Below, piece by piece: positions 19,017 through 29,071 of a stretch of 64,000 bases of DNA; the first letter of the stretch is position 1; each line of letters begins with the position of its first letter. The DNA lies in NCBI RefSeq assembly GCF_007954425.1, contig NZ_CP042345.1, positions 2,726,001 through 2,790,000 on the forward strand. Reading direction: 5' to 3'. The position numbers and the translations under genes are program-made. The notes beneath the pieces were generated by a model. That model searched no databases, was not told the origin of the DNA, and saw only the letters and a program-made list of their open reading frames with translations. This DNA comes from Novosphingobium ginsenosidimutans. Lineage in GTDB: Bacteria > Pseudomonadota > Alphaproteobacteria > Sphingomonadales > Sphingomonadaceae.

Positions 19017-20030
19017 ATGTCCCTTCCCGTTCCTCCCTCGCTAGACCCGATCCAGGTCGGTCCGCAGCGCATCGATTGCCCGGTAATCCTGGCGCCGATG
19101 ACCGGCGTGACCGATCTGCCGTTCCGTCGGATGGTGCGGCGCTATGGTTCGGGCCTCAATGTCACCGAAATGATCGCCAGCCCGGCCGCCATTCGCGAAA
19201 CGCGGGTTTCGGTGCAGAAGGCAATGTGGGACCAGATCGAAGAGCCGGTCTCGATGCAGCTGGTTGGTTGCGATCCGGTGCAGATGGGCGAGGCCGCAAA
19301 GCTGGTCGAGGACCGCGGCGCGGCGATCATCGACATCAACATGGGCTGCCCGGTCCGCAAGGTCGTCAATGGCGATGCCGGCTCGGCTTTGATGCGCGAC
19401 GTGCCGCTGGCGGCCAAGTTGATCGAAGCGACGGTCAAGGCTGTCTCGGTTCCTGTCACCGTCAAAATGCGGATGGGCTGGTGCCATGATAGCCTGAACG
19501 CACCGGAACTCGCGAAGATTGCTGAGGACCTTGGCGCCAAAATGGTCACTGTCCACGGCCGTACCCGTAACCAGATGTACAAGGGCGAGGCCGATTGGGC
19601 CTTCGTCCGCCAGGTCAAGGACGCCGTCTCGATCCCGGTGATCGTCAATGGCGACATCTGCGGGATCGAGGACGCGGCCCGCGCGCTCAAGCTGTCCGGT
19701 GCGGACGGCGTGATGATCGGCCGTGGTGCCTATGGCAAGCCGTGGCTGCTGGGCCAGGTCATGCACTGGCTGCGCCATGGGGTGCAGGTTCCAGATCCTT
19801 CGATCAATGAGCAGTTATCAGTTATTTTAGAGCATTATGAGGCGATGCTCAGCCATTATGGCAGGGATACCGGGGTCAAGATGGCCCGCAAGCACCTGGG
19901 TTGGTACACCAAGGGCCTGCACGGTTCGGCCGAGTTCCGCAACATGATCAACTTCGTCGACGATGCCGACGCGGTGATGCGCAATCTGCGTGAGTTTTAC
20001 GCGCCATTCATCTCGCGGTTGGCGGCCTGA
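19017..20030 (+). CDS. dusB: tRNA-dihydrouridine synthase (NifR3 type)
   Basis: A 337-residue FMN enzyme that reduces uridines in the tRNA D-loop. The [20 protein letters not shown] start, the [20 protein letters not shown] catalytic-cysteine segment and the [16 protein letters not shown] loop are diagnostic. It is the first gene of the classic alphaproteobacterial nifR3-ntrBC arrangement and ends 2 bases before ntrB. ATG 19017 has only a weak AGG upstream. The 75 bases to the divergent ispDF start must contain both promoters. Confidence 0.96.
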   Translation: MSLPVPPSLDPIQVGPQRIDCPVILAPMTGVTDLPFRRMVRRYGSGLNVTEMIASPAAIRETRVSVQKAMWDQIEEPVSMQLVGCDPVQMGEAAKLVEDRGAAIIDINMGCPVRKVVNGDAGSALMRDVPLAAKLIEATVKAVSVPVTVKMRMGWCHDSLNAPELAKIAEDLGAKMVTVHGRTRNQMYKGEADWAFVRQVKDAVSIPVIVNGDICGIEDAARALKLSGADGVMIGRGAYGKPWLLGQVMHWLRHGVQVPDPSINEQLSVILEHYEAMLSHYGRDTGVKMARKHLGWYTKGLHGSAEFRNMINFVDDADAVMRNLREFYAPFISRLAA

Positions 20031-20032
20031 CC

Positions 20033-21124
20033 ATGGTCGATCCGGCGCGTCAGCTGGCTTCGCTGCCACTGGCTGTGGTCCTCCTTGCGCCGGGGCAACG
20101 CATCTCGACCGTAAACCCGGCAGCGGAACAGTTCCTGGGCCAAAGCGCACGGCGCCTGGTGGGGCGGGCCCTGGGCGAAGTGATCCTGTTTGATGAGCCG
20201 CGACTGGCTGAGCGGATGGCTGAAGTCGATGCCCAGATCTCAGCACGGGCAACGCCGGTTCTGGTGCCAGGACAGGGGCAGCGCCGCCTTGATGTGACAA
20301 CTGCTCCGGTTTTGGATCAGCCCGGCTGGCAGATATTGACGCTGCAGGACTCCGCCGGAGCAGAAGCGCTGCGCGGCGAAGGCGGTGAGGACACGGTCCT
20401 GCGTGCCCCGGAAATCCTGGCGCACGAGATCAAGAACCCGCTGGCCGGAATTCGCGGCGCGGCGCAGTTGTTGGGGCGCAAGTTGCAGGACGGCGATCTT
20501 GCCCTCACTGGCCTGATCGCAGATGAGGTTGATCGCATTGCCAAGCTGATCGACCAGATGCAGTCACTATCGCGGCGCACCCCGCCGGAACTCGGAGCGT
20601 GCAACCTGCATGAAGCCGTCCGGCGCGCCCGCGCTGTGATCGAGGCGAGCGGCAAATCGCCGCTGGTAATCGAAGAGTTCGACCCTTCGCTCCCGCCTGT
20701 GCTGGCGAATGCCGATGCCTTGGTTCAGGTGCTGATCAACCTCATCGCGAATGCTGCGGAGGCCTGCGCCGGATCTGCGGAGCCGCGGATTGCCGTGCGA
20801 ACCCGCTTTGCCAGCGGGCTGCAGTTGCATCGCACGCATGAGGGCGCGCCGGTCCGTTTGCCAATCGAGCTGCGGGTAAGCGACAACGGCCCCGGCGTCG
20901 ATCCGGCCATGGCCGATCACCTGTTTGAGCCCTTCGTCACCACCAAGAAAAGCGGGCAGGGCCTGGGTCTGGCACTGGTCCGCCGCATGGTCCGCGATAT
21001 GAACGGACGGATCAGCCATGATCGCGAGCAGGCCACTGGGATGACGCACTTCCGCGTTCACTTGCAGGTTGCACCCAAGTCAATCGCACCAGATGCAAGC
21101 AGGGCACGGGAGCAGGTGGCGTGA
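20033..21124 (+). CDS. ntrB: Nitrogen regulation sensor histidine kinase NtrB
   Basis: A 363-residue soluble kinase that phosphorylates NtrC under nitrogen limitation, usually controlled by PII proteins. A PAS domain occupies about residues 1-110. The phospho-accepting histidine is H131 in [20 protein letters not shown]. The ATP-binding boxes are NLIANAAEA, DNGPGVD and GQGLGLALVRRMV. No membrane segment is present. It overlaps ntrC by 4 bases. Confidence 0.96.
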   Translation: MVDPARQLASLPLAVVLLAPGQRISTVNPAAEQFLGQSARRLVGRALGEVILFDEPRLAERMAEVDAQISARATPVLVPGQGQRRLDVTTAPVLDQPGWQILTLQDSAGAEALRGEGGEDTVLRAPEILAHEIKNPLAGIRGAAQLLGRKLQDGDLALTGLIADEVDRIAKLIDQMQSLSRRTPPELGACNLHEAVRRARAVIEASGKSPLVIEEFDPSLPPVLANADALVQVLINLIANAAEACAGSAEPRIAVRTRFASGLQLHRTHEGAPVRLPIELRVSDNGPGVDPAMADHLFEPFVTTKKSGQGLGLALVRRMVRDMNGRISHDREQATGMTHFRVHLQVAPKSIAPDASRAREQVA

Positions 21125-22521
21125 GCGTGCTGTTGGTCGAGGACGACATGTCCATCGCCATCGTTATAACCGCCGCGCTCGAAGCCGAAGGTTTCGAGGT
21201 GGTGCGCTGCGATTCGATCGTCGAGCGCGACCGATTGCTGGCGGAGCGCCGCTTCTCGGCCTTAGTGACCGATGTCATGCTGACCGATGGAGACGGGATC
21301 GCCACGATTGACCGCGTCCGCGCTGCCGATCCCGGTCTGCCGATCATTATTCTCTCGGCCCAGAACACCCTCGATACGGCCGTCCGCGCAACTGACACCG
21401 GGGCTTTCGAGTATTTCCCCAAACCGTTCGACATTGACGAGCTGGCGCGGACCGTCCGCCAAGCTGTCGGCAGCAACACCGTTAAGGCCGAACTGGAAGG
21501 GGAGGGGGCTCCAGCCAGCCTCCCGCTGGTCGGCCGCAGCGCGCCGATGCAGGCGGTGTTCCGGATGATCACCCGTGTTCTGCGGAACGATCTCACCGTC
21601 TTGGTCCTGGGGGAAAGCGGGACCGGCAAGGAATTGGTGGCGGAGGCAATCCATCAGCTTGGCCAGCGGCGCAATGGGCCATTTGTCGCGGTCAATACTG
21701 CGGCGATTCCCGGCGAATTGATCGAAAGCGAACTGTTCGGGCACGAGAAGGGCGCCTTCACCGGCGCCGTCGCGCGGCATGTCGGCAAGTTTGAGCAGGC
21801 CAATGGCGGCACGCTCTTCCTTGATGAAATTGGCGACATGCCGATGCAGGCGCAGACCCGCCTGCTGCGCGCTTTGCAGTCCGGTTCAGTGCGCCGGGTC
21901 GGTGGGCGCGATGAGATCAAGGTCGATGTGCGGATTGTCGCCGCTACCAACCGCGATCTGCAGCCGATGATCGCCGCCGGCACATTTCGCGAAGACCTGT
22001 ACTACCGCCTGAACGTCGTGCCGATCACGCTTCCGCCGCTTCGCGAGCGGGCGGATGATATTCCGGCCCTGGCCCGCCACTTCCTCGCCATGGCAGCACA
22101 GGAAGGGCTTCCGCGTCGCCAGCTGTCAGAAGACGCCTCGGCACTGCTTTCGCGCCAGCCCTGGCGCGGGAACGTGCGAGAGCTGCGGAATTTCATCTAC
22201 CGGCTCGCGCTTTTGTCGCGCGAGGATGTGATCGATGCGGCGAGCCTAGGTCCAGTTCTCGCTGAAGTACCCCGAGGGGAGGCTGCCAATACTGATGACC
22301 TTGATGCATCGGTAAGGGCTTGGCTGGGAATCAACAGTCCATCGCCAGGAACGGTCTATGACGCCGCGCTGGCAGCCTTTGAGCGGCCACTGTTCGAGGC
22401 CGTGTTGCGGCAAACGCAGGGCAATCAGCTGCGTGCAGCACAAGTGTTAGGGATCAACCGCAACACGCTGCGCAAGCGGCTGAGTGAGCTCGGCATCGCT
22501 CCGGGTGAGCTAGCTCGCTAA
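21121..22521 (+). CDS. ntrC: Nitrogen regulation response regulator NtrC
   Basis: A 466-residue sigma-54 activator. The receiver domain carries D51 in VTDVMLTDGDG. The AAA+ domain has Walker A GESGTGKE (164-171), an intact GAFTGA loop (211-216) for sigma-54 contact and Walker B GGTLFLDEIGD. A Fis-type helix-turn-helix closes the protein (LRAAQVLGINRNTLRKRLSE). The GTG start overlaps the ntrB stop (GTGA). The intact GAFTGA loop contrasts with ntrX downstream. Confidence 0.97.
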   Translation: MSVLLVEDDMSIAIVITAALEAEGFEVVRCDSIVERDRLLAERRFSALVTDVMLTDGDGIATIDRVRAADPGLPIIILSAQNTLDTAVRATDTGAFEYFPKPFDIDELARTVRQAVGSNTVKAELEGEGAPASLPLVGRSAPMQAVFRMITRVLRNDLTVLVLGESGTGKELVAEAIHQLGQRRNGPFVAVNTAAIPGELIESELFGHEKGAFTGAVARHVGKFEQANGGTLFLDEIGDMPMQAQTRLLRALQSGSVRRVGGRDEIKVDVRIVAATNRDLQPMIAAGTFREDLYYRLNVVPITLPPLRERADDIPALARHFLAMAAQEGLPRRQLSEDASALLSRQPWRGNVRELRNFIYRLALLSREDVIDAASLGPVLAEVPRGEAANTDDLDASVRAWLGINSPSPGTVYDAALAAFERPLFEAVLRQTQGNQLRAAQVLGINRNTLRKRLSELGIAPGELAR

Positions 22522-22566
22522 GTCACTCTTGCTTTTTGGCAACAGGGGTGTTGTAACCGCGCAACG

Positions 22567-24792
22567 ATGACGCCTGGCGCCCCTTCTCCGCGCAATAGCG
22601 GCTGGCCCCGCTGGTGGCGGCGTTTCCAGGTTGCTGCGCGGCGGGCGAACTTCTTCGCGGTGATGGAGATTGCTGCGGTCTTGAGCTTCCTGATCATGAC
22701 CGGAATCACCTGGTTCGTGATCAGCGCCCAGGCCAAGAGTGACCAGTTGCTGCCAACCGACCTGACGGCAACTCTGCTGGTCGGCACGCTGATTCCGGCA
22801 CTGGGTATCCTGGTCCTGCTTGGGCGCCGGCTCGCGCTCCAGCGTGCGCGCGAAGTGGCAGGCGGGTCCGGCCAGCTTCACGTCCGCCTGGTGTTCCTGT
22901 TCTCGCTGATCTCGGCCATCCCCACCCTGCTGGTGGCGATCTTCGCCTCGTTCCTTTTCCAGTCGGCTGTTGAATTCTGGTTCTCCGACAAGTCGCGCGG
23001 CCTGCTGGAAAACTCGAACAAGCTGGCGCTTGGCTTCTACGAGCAGACCGAGAACGACATGAAGTATTCGTCGCTCGCCATGGCCGCCGACTTGCGGGAT
23101 TTCCTCAGCAAGCAGAGCCCGGTCAGCCCGGAATTCATCAGCTACTACCAGTTCCAGATCACCAACCGGAACATCAACGAATCGACCATACTGCAAAAGC
23201 TGGCCGATGGCTCGCTAAGCCGGGCTGCCTTTGCACGCGGTGAGAACCCTCTCAACGAGCAAGTTTCAGTCGACGTGGTCCGCCAACTCGATAGCGGCGC
23301 TGACATCGTTGTCGATACCAAGCCGGACCGGATCGAGGCCCTGACGCCGATCGACCGCCGGTCCGGCATCTACCTCTACACGGCCCGCAAGTCCGACTTG
23401 CTGAGCCTGTCGCAAGGTCAGCGCGCGCAAAGCATCGTGCGGGACTATGCCGAGCTAACCAAGCGCACGCGGGTATTGCAGTTGCAGTCGATCATTGCGC
23501 TGTTCGTCGCCTCCCTCGCGCTGGTCGGCCTGTCGGTCTGGTTTGCGCTCCGCTTTGCCGACCGACAGGTGAAACCGCTCTACGATCTCGTCGCCGCCGC
23601 ACGCGAGGTGGGGGCAGGCAACTTTTCGATGCGGGTAGAGGGAAGAACCGGTGCCGATGAGATCGGCCTGCTCAACCGCGCCTTCAATCGGATGACTCAG
23701 CAGCTAGAGCGCCAGACCCAGGCGCTGGTCGGCGCCAACCAGCAGCTAGATGAGCGCCGGGCCTTTATCGAGGCGGTGCTGGACTCGGTCACGGCCGGCG
23801 TGGTCTCAACCACGGCAACCGGCGAGGTCCGGCTGATCAACGGTGCGGCTATGAAGCTTCTGCTGGCGCCGGGTGCGCAATCGCCGGTTGGCGAGCCGCT
23901 GGCCGAGCTGGTCCCGCCGATCGCCGAGTTGATAGCAAGCGGTAAGCACAGCGGGATCGTGCAATATGCCAAGGGCTCTGAACTGTTGACCTTGGCAGTC
24001 AAAGCCAGCGCCAGCCCGACTGGCTTTGTGGTGACCTTCGAGGACATTACCCGCCAGCTTCTCGATCAACGGCAGGCGGCCTGGTCGGACGTGGCGCGCC
24101 GGATCGCGCACGAAATCAAGAACCCGCTAACCCCAATCCAGCTCGCGACCGAGCGGCTCAAGCGGCGCTATCGCAAGTTGGTGACGGCCGATGTCGACCT
24201 GTTCGACGAGTTGACCAGTACGATTATCCGCCAGGTCGGCGACCTCAGGAAAATGGTCGACGAGTTCTCCTCGTTCGCACGCCTGCCCAAGCCGGTGTTC
24301 CGCGGTGAGGATCCGGTCGATCTGGCGCGGCAGGCGCTGTTCCTGCAGGAAGTTGCGCGACCGGAAATTAACTTCGACTTCTCGGCCGATAAGAACATCG
24401 GCATCATTGCCTGCGACCGCCACCAGTTCGGTCAGGCCATGACCAACGTGCTCAAGAACGCGACCGAAGCGGTGGAGGCGCGGCAGAAGACGGCAGAGGC
24501 GGATTATCGCGGCCGGATCAGCCTGGCGCTGACGCTGGATGAAGAAGACCTTGTCGCGACCGTTACCGATAATGGCATCGGCCTGCCGCAGGATCGGGAG
24601 CGGATCATTGAGCCCTACGTTACGACACGCGAGAAGGGCACGGGCCTTGGCCTCGCGATCGTGAAGAAGATCGTCGAGGAACACGGCGGCGACATGACCT
24701 TTGGCCCGGCGGACGGGCAGGGGACCATCGTAACAATGCGATTTGCGCGTGATCCGCTAGGCAGCGGCCGCGCCAATGAAGCAGCTGAATAA
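22567..24792 (+). CDS. ntrY: Membrane sensor histidine kinase NtrY
   Basis: A 741-residue kinase partnered with NtrX. N-terminal membrane segments lie at about residues 33-53, 68-86 and 106-130, with a further one near 300-325 ([20 protein letters not shown]). The stretch between the last two is the periplasmic sensing region. HAMP and PAS domains follow, then H515 in [20 protein letters not shown] and the ATP-binding DNGIGLP and [11 protein letters not shown] boxes. It lies 45 bases after ntrC. In related bacteria NtrYX responds to nitrogen, oxygen/redox or envelope signals; which applies here is not visible. Confidence 0.96.
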   Translation: MTPGAPSPRNSGWPRWWRRFQVAARRANFFAVMEIAAVLSFLIMTGITWFVISAQAKSDQLLPTDLTATLLVGTLIPALGILVLLGRRLALQRAREVAGGSGQLHVRLVFLFSLISAIPTLLVAIFASFLFQSAVEFWFSDKSRGLLENSNKLALGFYEQTENDMKYSSLAMAADLRDFLSKQSPVSPEFISYYQFQITNRNINESTILQKLADGSLSRAAFARGENPLNEQVSVDVVRQLDSGADIVVDTKPDRIEALTPIDRRSGIYLYTARKSDLLSLSQGQRAQSIVRDYAELTKRTRVLQLQSIIALFVASLALVGLSVWFALRFADRQVKPLYDLVAAAREVGAGNFSMRVEGRTGADEIGLLNRAFNRMTQQLERQTQALVGANQQLDERRAFIEAVLDSVTAGVVSTTATGEVRLINGAAMKLLLAPGAQSPVGEPLAELVPPIAELIASGKHSGIVQYAKGSELLTLAVKASASPTGFVVTFEDITRQLLDQRQAAWSDVARRIAHEIKNPLTPIQLATERLKRRYRKLVTADVDLFDELTSTIIRQVGDLRKMVDEFSSFARLPKPVFRGEDPVDLARQALFLQEVARPEINFDFSADKNIGIIACDRHQFGQAMTNVLKNATEAVEARQKTAEADYRGRISLALTLDEEDLVATVTDNGIGLPQDRERIIEPYVTTREKGTGLGLAIVKKIVEEHGGDMTFGPADGQGTIVTMRFARDPLGSGRANEAAE

Positions 24793-24812
24793 GCGCGGGA
24801 TTAGGACAGGAA

Positions 24813-26210
24813 ATGGCACTCGATATTCTGATCGTCGATGATGAACGCGATATCCGCGACTTGGTGGCGGGTGTGCTGAGCGACGAGGGCTATGAATGCC
24901 GTACGGCCGGCGACAGCAACTCCGCGCTGGAAATGATTGACCAGCGCCGTCCAAGCCTGGTCCTGCTCGATGTCTGGCTCCACGGTAGCCCGATGGACGG
25001 CCTTGAAGTGCTCGACGCGATCAAGGCGCGTGAACCGGAACTGCCGGTGATTATCTTTTCCGGCCACGGCAATATCGACACTGCCGTTTCTGCGATCGGT
25101 CGCGGGGCGATGGATTTCATCGAAAAGCCGTTCGAGGCAGAGCGCCTGCTGCTGCTGGTCGCCCGCGCGACCGAGACCGAACGCCTCCGTAGGGAAAATG
25201 CCCGTCTGCGCGAAGGCTTCGTCACGGCTGACGAGTTCACTGGCAATTCCAGCGCGATCAATCAGGTCCGCGCCACGCTGAAGCGGGTCGCGAACACCGG
25301 CAGCCGCCTGTTGATCTCAGGTCCTGCTGGTGCTGGGAAGGAAGTTGCGGCGCGGCTGCTGCATTCATGGAGCCAGCGTTTCGATCACGCATTCGTGACG
25401 GTGAATTCCGCCCGCATTACGCCCGAGCGATTCGAGCAGGAACTTTTCGGCGAGGAATCGGGCGGCAAGCTGGTCCGCGCCGGCCTGCTGGAAATGGCCG
25501 ATGGTGGCACGCTCTACCTCGACGAAGTGGCTGACATGCCGCTTTCGACCCAAGCGCGAATCTTGCGCGTTCTGACCGAACAGAGCTTCGTTCGCGTGGG
25601 TGGCAATCGCCAAATCCGCGTCGATGTCCGCGTTGTATCCTCGACCGCGCGGGATCTTGAGGTTGAGATCGCCGAGCGCCGGTTCCGCGAGGATCTGTTC
25701 TACCGGCTGAATGTCGTGCCCGTGACGATCCCTTCGCTGGCCGAGCGACGCGATGACATCCCGGCATTGGTCGATCACTTCTTTGCCCGCTTTGCCGCCG
25801 ATCAAGGCGTATCGCCCCCCGAGGTTACCAGCGAGGCCATGGCCGCTCTGCAAAGCTACGAATGGCCGGGCAACGTCCGCCAGCTTCGCAACCTGGTTGA
25901 ACGCACGATTATCCTGACCCCGCGCGAGAAGCTTGAGCGGATCGAAGCGGACATGCTGCCAGGAGAACTACTGGGCGGGCGGATCAATGGTGATAGCGGT
26001 CTGTCCGCGCTGATGGGAGTGCCACTGCGCGAGGCGCGTGAGAACTTCGAGCGCGAATATCTGCGCGTGCAAATTCGTCGTTTCTCCGGGAACATTTCTC
26101 GCACTGCCGCATTTATCGGCATGGAACGCTCGGCCTTGCACCGCAAGCTCAAGCTGCTTGGCATGGTCGATCGGCGCGAAGATGAATGCGAAGACGAGAT
26201 TGCCGAATGA
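24813..26210 (+). CDS. ntrX: Response regulator NtrX with degenerate sigma-54 contact loop
   Basis: A 465-residue NtrC-family regulator. The receiver aspartate is D53 (LLDVWLHG), Walker A is GPAGAGKE (170-177) and Walker B is GGTLYLDEVAD (231-241). Where the GAFTGA loop should be (about 212-223) the sequence is FGEESGGKLVRAG, so the motif is absent. The C-terminal helix-turn-helix is intact (ISRTAAFIGMERSALHRKL). ATG 24813 follows AGGACAGGAA. I recall that Brucella NtrX also lacks the motif, so it probably works as a conventional regulator. Confidence 0.95.
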   Translation: MALDILIVDDERDIRDLVAGVLSDEGYECRTAGDSNSALEMIDQRRPSLVLLDVWLHGSPMDGLEVLDAIKAREPELPVIIFSGHGNIDTAVSAIGRGAMDFIEKPFEAERLLLLVARATETERLRRENARLREGFVTADEFTGNSSAINQVRATLKRVANTGSRLLISGPAGAGKEVAARLLHSWSQRFDHAFVTVNSARITPERFEQELFGEESGGKLVRAGLLEMADGGTLYLDEVADMPLSTQARILRVLTEQSFVRVGGNRQIRVDVRVVSSTARDLEVEIAERRFREDLFYRLNVVPVTIPSLAERRDDIPALVDHFFARFAADQGVSPPEVTSEAMAALQSYEWPGNVRQLRNLVERTIILTPREKLERIEADMLPGELLGGRINGDSGLSALMGVPLREARENFEREYLRVQIRRFSGNISRTAAFIGMERSALHRKLKLLGMVDRREDECEDEIAE

Positions 26211-26273
26211 TTCTGGGTGAATTGTGCATTGCGGCAAATACTAAGGCGGGATAACCTTCCCAGACTGAATGCC

Positions 26274-26320
26274 GGTTGCCTTTGGGCAACCAGACTGCGG
26301 ATCACCAACAAGGTGTCCGC
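26274..26320 (+). promoter_or_regulatory. Two stem-loops in the hfq leader
   Basis: GGTTGCC (26274-26280) pairs with GGCAACC (26285-26291) around a TTTG loop. Directly after it, GCGGA-T-CACC (26297-26306) pairs with GGTGTCCGC (26312-26320) with one bulged base. They lie between the ntrX stop and the AAGGAG ribosome-binding site of hfq (26329-26334). No long T-run follows, so readthrough into hfq is likely. A role in hfq autoregulation or partial attenuation is speculative. Confidence 0.4.
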
Positions 26321-26340
26321 CAAGAACGAAGGAGACCATA

Positions 26341-26916
26341 ATGACCTCTCGCACCCTTAGTGCCCGTCCGCGCCCGGCCAAAGCAGAACCCGAAGCCCAG
26401 GCAGCAACTGCCGCTCCGATCGTGGCAGGGAAGGGGCAAAACCTGCAGGACCAGTTCCTCAACCTGCTGCGCAAGAACAAGATTCCTGTCACCATGTTCC
26501 TGGTGAAGGGCGTTAAGCTGCAGGGCATCGTCACCTGGTTTGACAATTTTTCGATCCTGCTCCGCCGCGATGGCCAGTCGCAGCTAGTCTACAAGCACGC
26601 GGTCTCAACCATCATGCCCAGTCAGCCGATCGACGCTGGCCAGTTTGGCAGCGCCGGAGAAGGGGGCAAGAAGACTCGCCTGCTCCAGGATGTGTTTCTC
26701 TCCAGCCTGCGCAAGGAAGCAGTCCAGGTCACCATGTTCCTGGTCAATGGCGTGATGTTGCAGGGCCGGGTTGCCGCCTATGACCTGTTCTGCATGCTGC
26801 TGGAACGCGAAGGCTATGTGCAACTGGCGTACAAGCACGCGGTTTCTACAATCCAGCCGATCACCCCCGTTGACCTGACTGGTGAGTGGGACGGCGAAGA
26901 GGAAGACGACGCCTGA
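26341..26916 (+). CDS. hfq: Tandem-domain Hfq RNA chaperone
   Basis: A 191-residue protein with two complete Hfq Sm domains, residues about 32-97 and 112-177, offset by exactly 80 residues. Both keep the LQD start, the TMFLV-x-GV-x-LQG strand and the YKHAVSTI Sm2 motif (84-91 and 164-171). Domain 1 looks functional: Q36, K59, N69 and Y84-K85-H86. Domain 2 has M139 for the distal-face lysine, L149 for the proximal Gln/Asn and a less basic rim (RKEA). The N-terminal 30 residues are Ala/Pro-rich and the tail is acidic. AAGGAG lies 6 bases upstream of ATG. Normal Hfq is 75-105 residues and hexameric; a trimer of this protein would give six Sm units. Confidence 0.96.
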   Translation: MTSRTLSARPRPAKAEPEAQAATAAPIVAGKGQNLQDQFLNLLRKNKIPVTMFLVKGVKLQGIVTWFDNFSILLRRDGQSQLVYKHAVSTIMPSQPIDAGQFGSAGEGGKKTRLLQDVFLSSLRKEAVQVTMFLVNGVMLQGRVAAYDLFCMLLEREGYVQLAYKHAVSTIQPITPVDLTGEWDGEEEDDA

Positions 26917-28241
26917 GCTTTCTCGATGACAATCGCGAAGAAGTAGCCCGCGGCGCACGGGCCGTCATCGTTTGCCCAACATTTCGCAGCCGTGGTGGCA
27001 GCGCTGATCCGGACGCGCGGCTTGAGGAAGCCAAGGGTCTTGCCTTGGCGATCGGCCTCGTCGTGGTCGATGCGCTGCTGGTCCCGATTCGCGAAGCGCG
27101 CGCCGGCACCCTGTTTGGCGACGGCCAGATCCAGAACATCGCTGCCACTTGCGAAATGGAGCAGGCCGAGCTGGTGATTGTCGATGGGGCCCTGACTGCG
27201 ATCCAGCAGCGCAATCTTGAAGACAAGCTCAAGCGCAAGGTGATCGACCGGACCGGCCTGATCCTGGAAATCTTCGGTGAGCGCGCGGCGACGGCTGAAG
27301 GGCGGCTCCAAGTCGAACTGGCGCACCTTGATTATCAGGCTGGACGACTGGTCCGGTCCTGGACTCACCTTGAGCGGCAGCGCGGCGGTTTCGGCTTTCT
27401 CGGCGGTCCGGGCGAAACTCAGATCGAGGCCGACCGGCGCATGATCCGCGACCGGATGGCCCGCCTGCGCCGCGAACTTGAACAGGTTCGCCGCACGCGT
27501 GGTCTGCATCGCAGCCGGCGCGAAAAGGCACCGTGGCCGGTAATCGCACTGGTCGGCTATACCAATGCGGGCAAGTCCACGCTATTCAACCAGTTGACTG
27601 GGGCAGGGGTGATGGCCGAGGACCTGCTCTTCGCGACACTTGATCCGACCATGCGGCGGATCCGGCTTCCCGGCGTCGACAAGGCAATTCTTTCCGACAC
27701 GGTCGGGTTCATTTCTGATCTTCCAACCCAACTGGTGGCAGCATTCCGGGCCACATTGGAAGAAGTTACTGCTGCAGACGTGATCGTCCACGTCCGTGAT
27801 ATCGCCAATCCCGACAGCCTTGCGCAAAAGCGCCAAGTGCTTGAAGTGCTGGAAGAACTGGGGCTGGTGGAAGGCGAGGGCGGAACGCCAAGGGTTCCGA
27901 TTGTCGAGGCATGGAACAAGTGGGATCTGCTCCCACCCGATCGCGCTGGCGAGCTTTCCGAACAGATTGCGGCACATCCCGATGAAGTCATCGTTCCGCT
28001 GTCCGCGCTGACCGGCCAAGGGTGTGAGGAACTCCTGACAGCCGTGGCGAAGTTGCTCACCTCTGGGGCGCGGCCGCACGAATTTGTGGTGCCCGTGGGT
28101 GATGGCCAACGACTGGCCTGGCTGCACGCGCATGGAGAAGTGGTGGCCGATGAAGATGGCGGGGAAGACGATCGCGGTCCATTGCGGCGGCTGACCGTGC
28201 GTCTTGAACCACGCGAGCTAGGGCGCTTTGTCCGGCTCTAA
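26886..28241 (+). CDS. hflX: Ribosome-associated GTPase HflX
   Basis: A 451-residue GTPase that splits or rescues stalled ribosomes. The N-terminal HflX domain ends in [18 protein letters not shown], followed by a helical linker and the G domain with [15 protein letters not shown] and NKWD. It follows hfq, as in many proteobacteria. GTG 26886 would overlap hfq by 31 bases and give a basic MGRRRGRRR leader. A CTG at 26913 overlapping the hfq stop, behind GAGGAAGA, may be the true start. The 3' end overlaps mazG by 24 bases. Confidence 0.93.
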   Translation: MGRRRGRRRLSFLDDNREEVARGARAVIVCPTFRSRGGSADPDARLEEAKGLALAIGLVVVDALLVPIREARAGTLFGDGQIQNIAATCEMEQAELVIVDGALTAIQQRNLEDKLKRKVIDRTGLILEIFGERAATAEGRLQVELAHLDYQAGRLVRSWTHLERQRGGFGFLGGPGETQIEADRRMIRDRMARLRRELEQVRRTRGLHRSRREKAPWPVIALVGYTNAGKSTLFNQLTGAGVMAEDLLFATLDPTMRRIRLPGVDKAILSDTVGFISDLPTQLVAAFRATLEEVTAADVIVHVRDIANPDSLAQKRQVLEVLEELGLVEGEGGTPRVPIVEAWNKWDLLPPDRAGELSEQIAAHPDEVIVPLSALTGQGCEELLTAVAKLLTSGARPHEFVVPVGDGQRLAWLHAHGEVVADEDGGEDDRGPLRRLTVRLEPRELGRFVRL

Positions 28242-29012
28242 CGCCTTGACGTCCTGCCACAAAGCTTCCTGCTGATCGATACTCAGCGCGGCGAAATCAA
28301 CGCCGCGATCGCGGGCCAGAGCTTCCATGCCGCGGTATCGGCGCTCGAACTTGGCGTTGGCAGCCCGCAAGGCGTCTTCCGGTGCGACACCATAGGCTCT
28401 GGCTACGTTGACCGCGGCAAAGAGCAGGTCACCTGCCTCCTCGATGCGATCCTGTGCTGTTCTCGCTGCCGCGAGTTCACCCATTTCCTCGCGCAGCTTT
28501 TCCATCGGACCTTCAAGATCAGTCCAATCAAACCCCTGCCGCGCAGCACGTTTTTGCAGCTTCTCGGCGCGGAGCAAGGCTGGCAGCGCCAGGGCGACTC
28601 CATCCAGTGCGCTGATTGCGCCCTTGGCTTCGCGCTCTTCTGCTTTCAGTTGCTCCCAGCGTTCTTCGCGCGACTGGCCTTTATCATCGGCATCGCCGAA
28701 GATATGCGGATGGCGAGCCTCCATCTTGGCGCTGATCGTTTCTGCCACGGCGTGAAAATCAAAATGGCCGGCTTCCTCCGCCATGCGGGCGTGGAACACG
28801 ACCTGGAGCAACAGGTCGCCGAGTTCTTCCTTTAGCGCGGGGAGATCATTGCGTTCGATCGCGTCGGCGACCTCATAAGCTTCTTCGAGCGTATACGGCG
28901 CGATCGTGGCAAAAGTCTGTGCCAGATCCCACTCGCAGCCACGCTCTGGATCGCGGAGGCGAGCCATAATGGCGAGGAGGCGGGTGATGGAGGGTTTGGC
29001 TGGTTCAGTCAT
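28218..29012 (-). CDS. mazG: Nucleoside triphosphate pyrophosphohydrolase MazG
   Basis: A 264-residue all-alpha NTP pyrophosphatase that removes non-canonical or excess nucleotides. The metal-binding pattern is clear in the first repeat (TLEEAYEVADAI then EELGDLLLQVVFHARM), and the second, weaker repeat has EEMGELAAARTA and EEAGDLLFAAVNVAR. ATG 29012 has no ribosome-binding site; it is directly preceded by an AT-rich 18-bp tandem repeat. The C-terminus overlaps hflX convergently. Confidence 0.95.
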   Translation of the reverse strand: MTEPAKPSITRLLAIMARLRDPERGCEWDLAQTFATIAPYTLEEAYEVADAIERNDLPALKEELGDLLLQVVFHARMAEEAGHFDFHAVAETISAKMEARHPHIFGDADDKGQSREERWEQLKAEEREAKGAISALDGVALALPALLRAEKLQKRAARQGFDWTDLEGPMEKLREEMGELAAARTAQDRIEEAGDLLFAAVNVARAYGVAPEDALRAANAKFERRYRGMEALARDRGVDFAALSIDQQEALWQDVKALEPDKAP

Positions 29013-29046
29013 ATAAGGATGATAATATATATAAGGATGATAATAT
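29011..29046. repeat. Exact 18-bp AT-rich tandem duplication at the mazG start
   Basis: ATATAAGGATGATAATAT occurs twice back to back (29011-29028 and 29029-29046), followed by another AT-rich stretch to about 29064. The first unit overlaps the mazG start codon by two bases. On the minus strand TTTACA (29053-29058) and several TATA-like hexamers give promoter-like sequence very close to the ATG, and there is no Shine-Dalgarno sequence. The AT content stands out sharply from the surrounding GC-rich DNA. Confidence 0.9.
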
Positions 29047-29071
29047 ATATTATGTAAAATAAAATGGCGCT

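Noticed and set aside
29011..29046. Tandem repeat as a CRISPR or mobile-element end
   Set aside because: There are only two contiguous units with no spacers, no cas genes, no target-site duplication and no transposase nearby.
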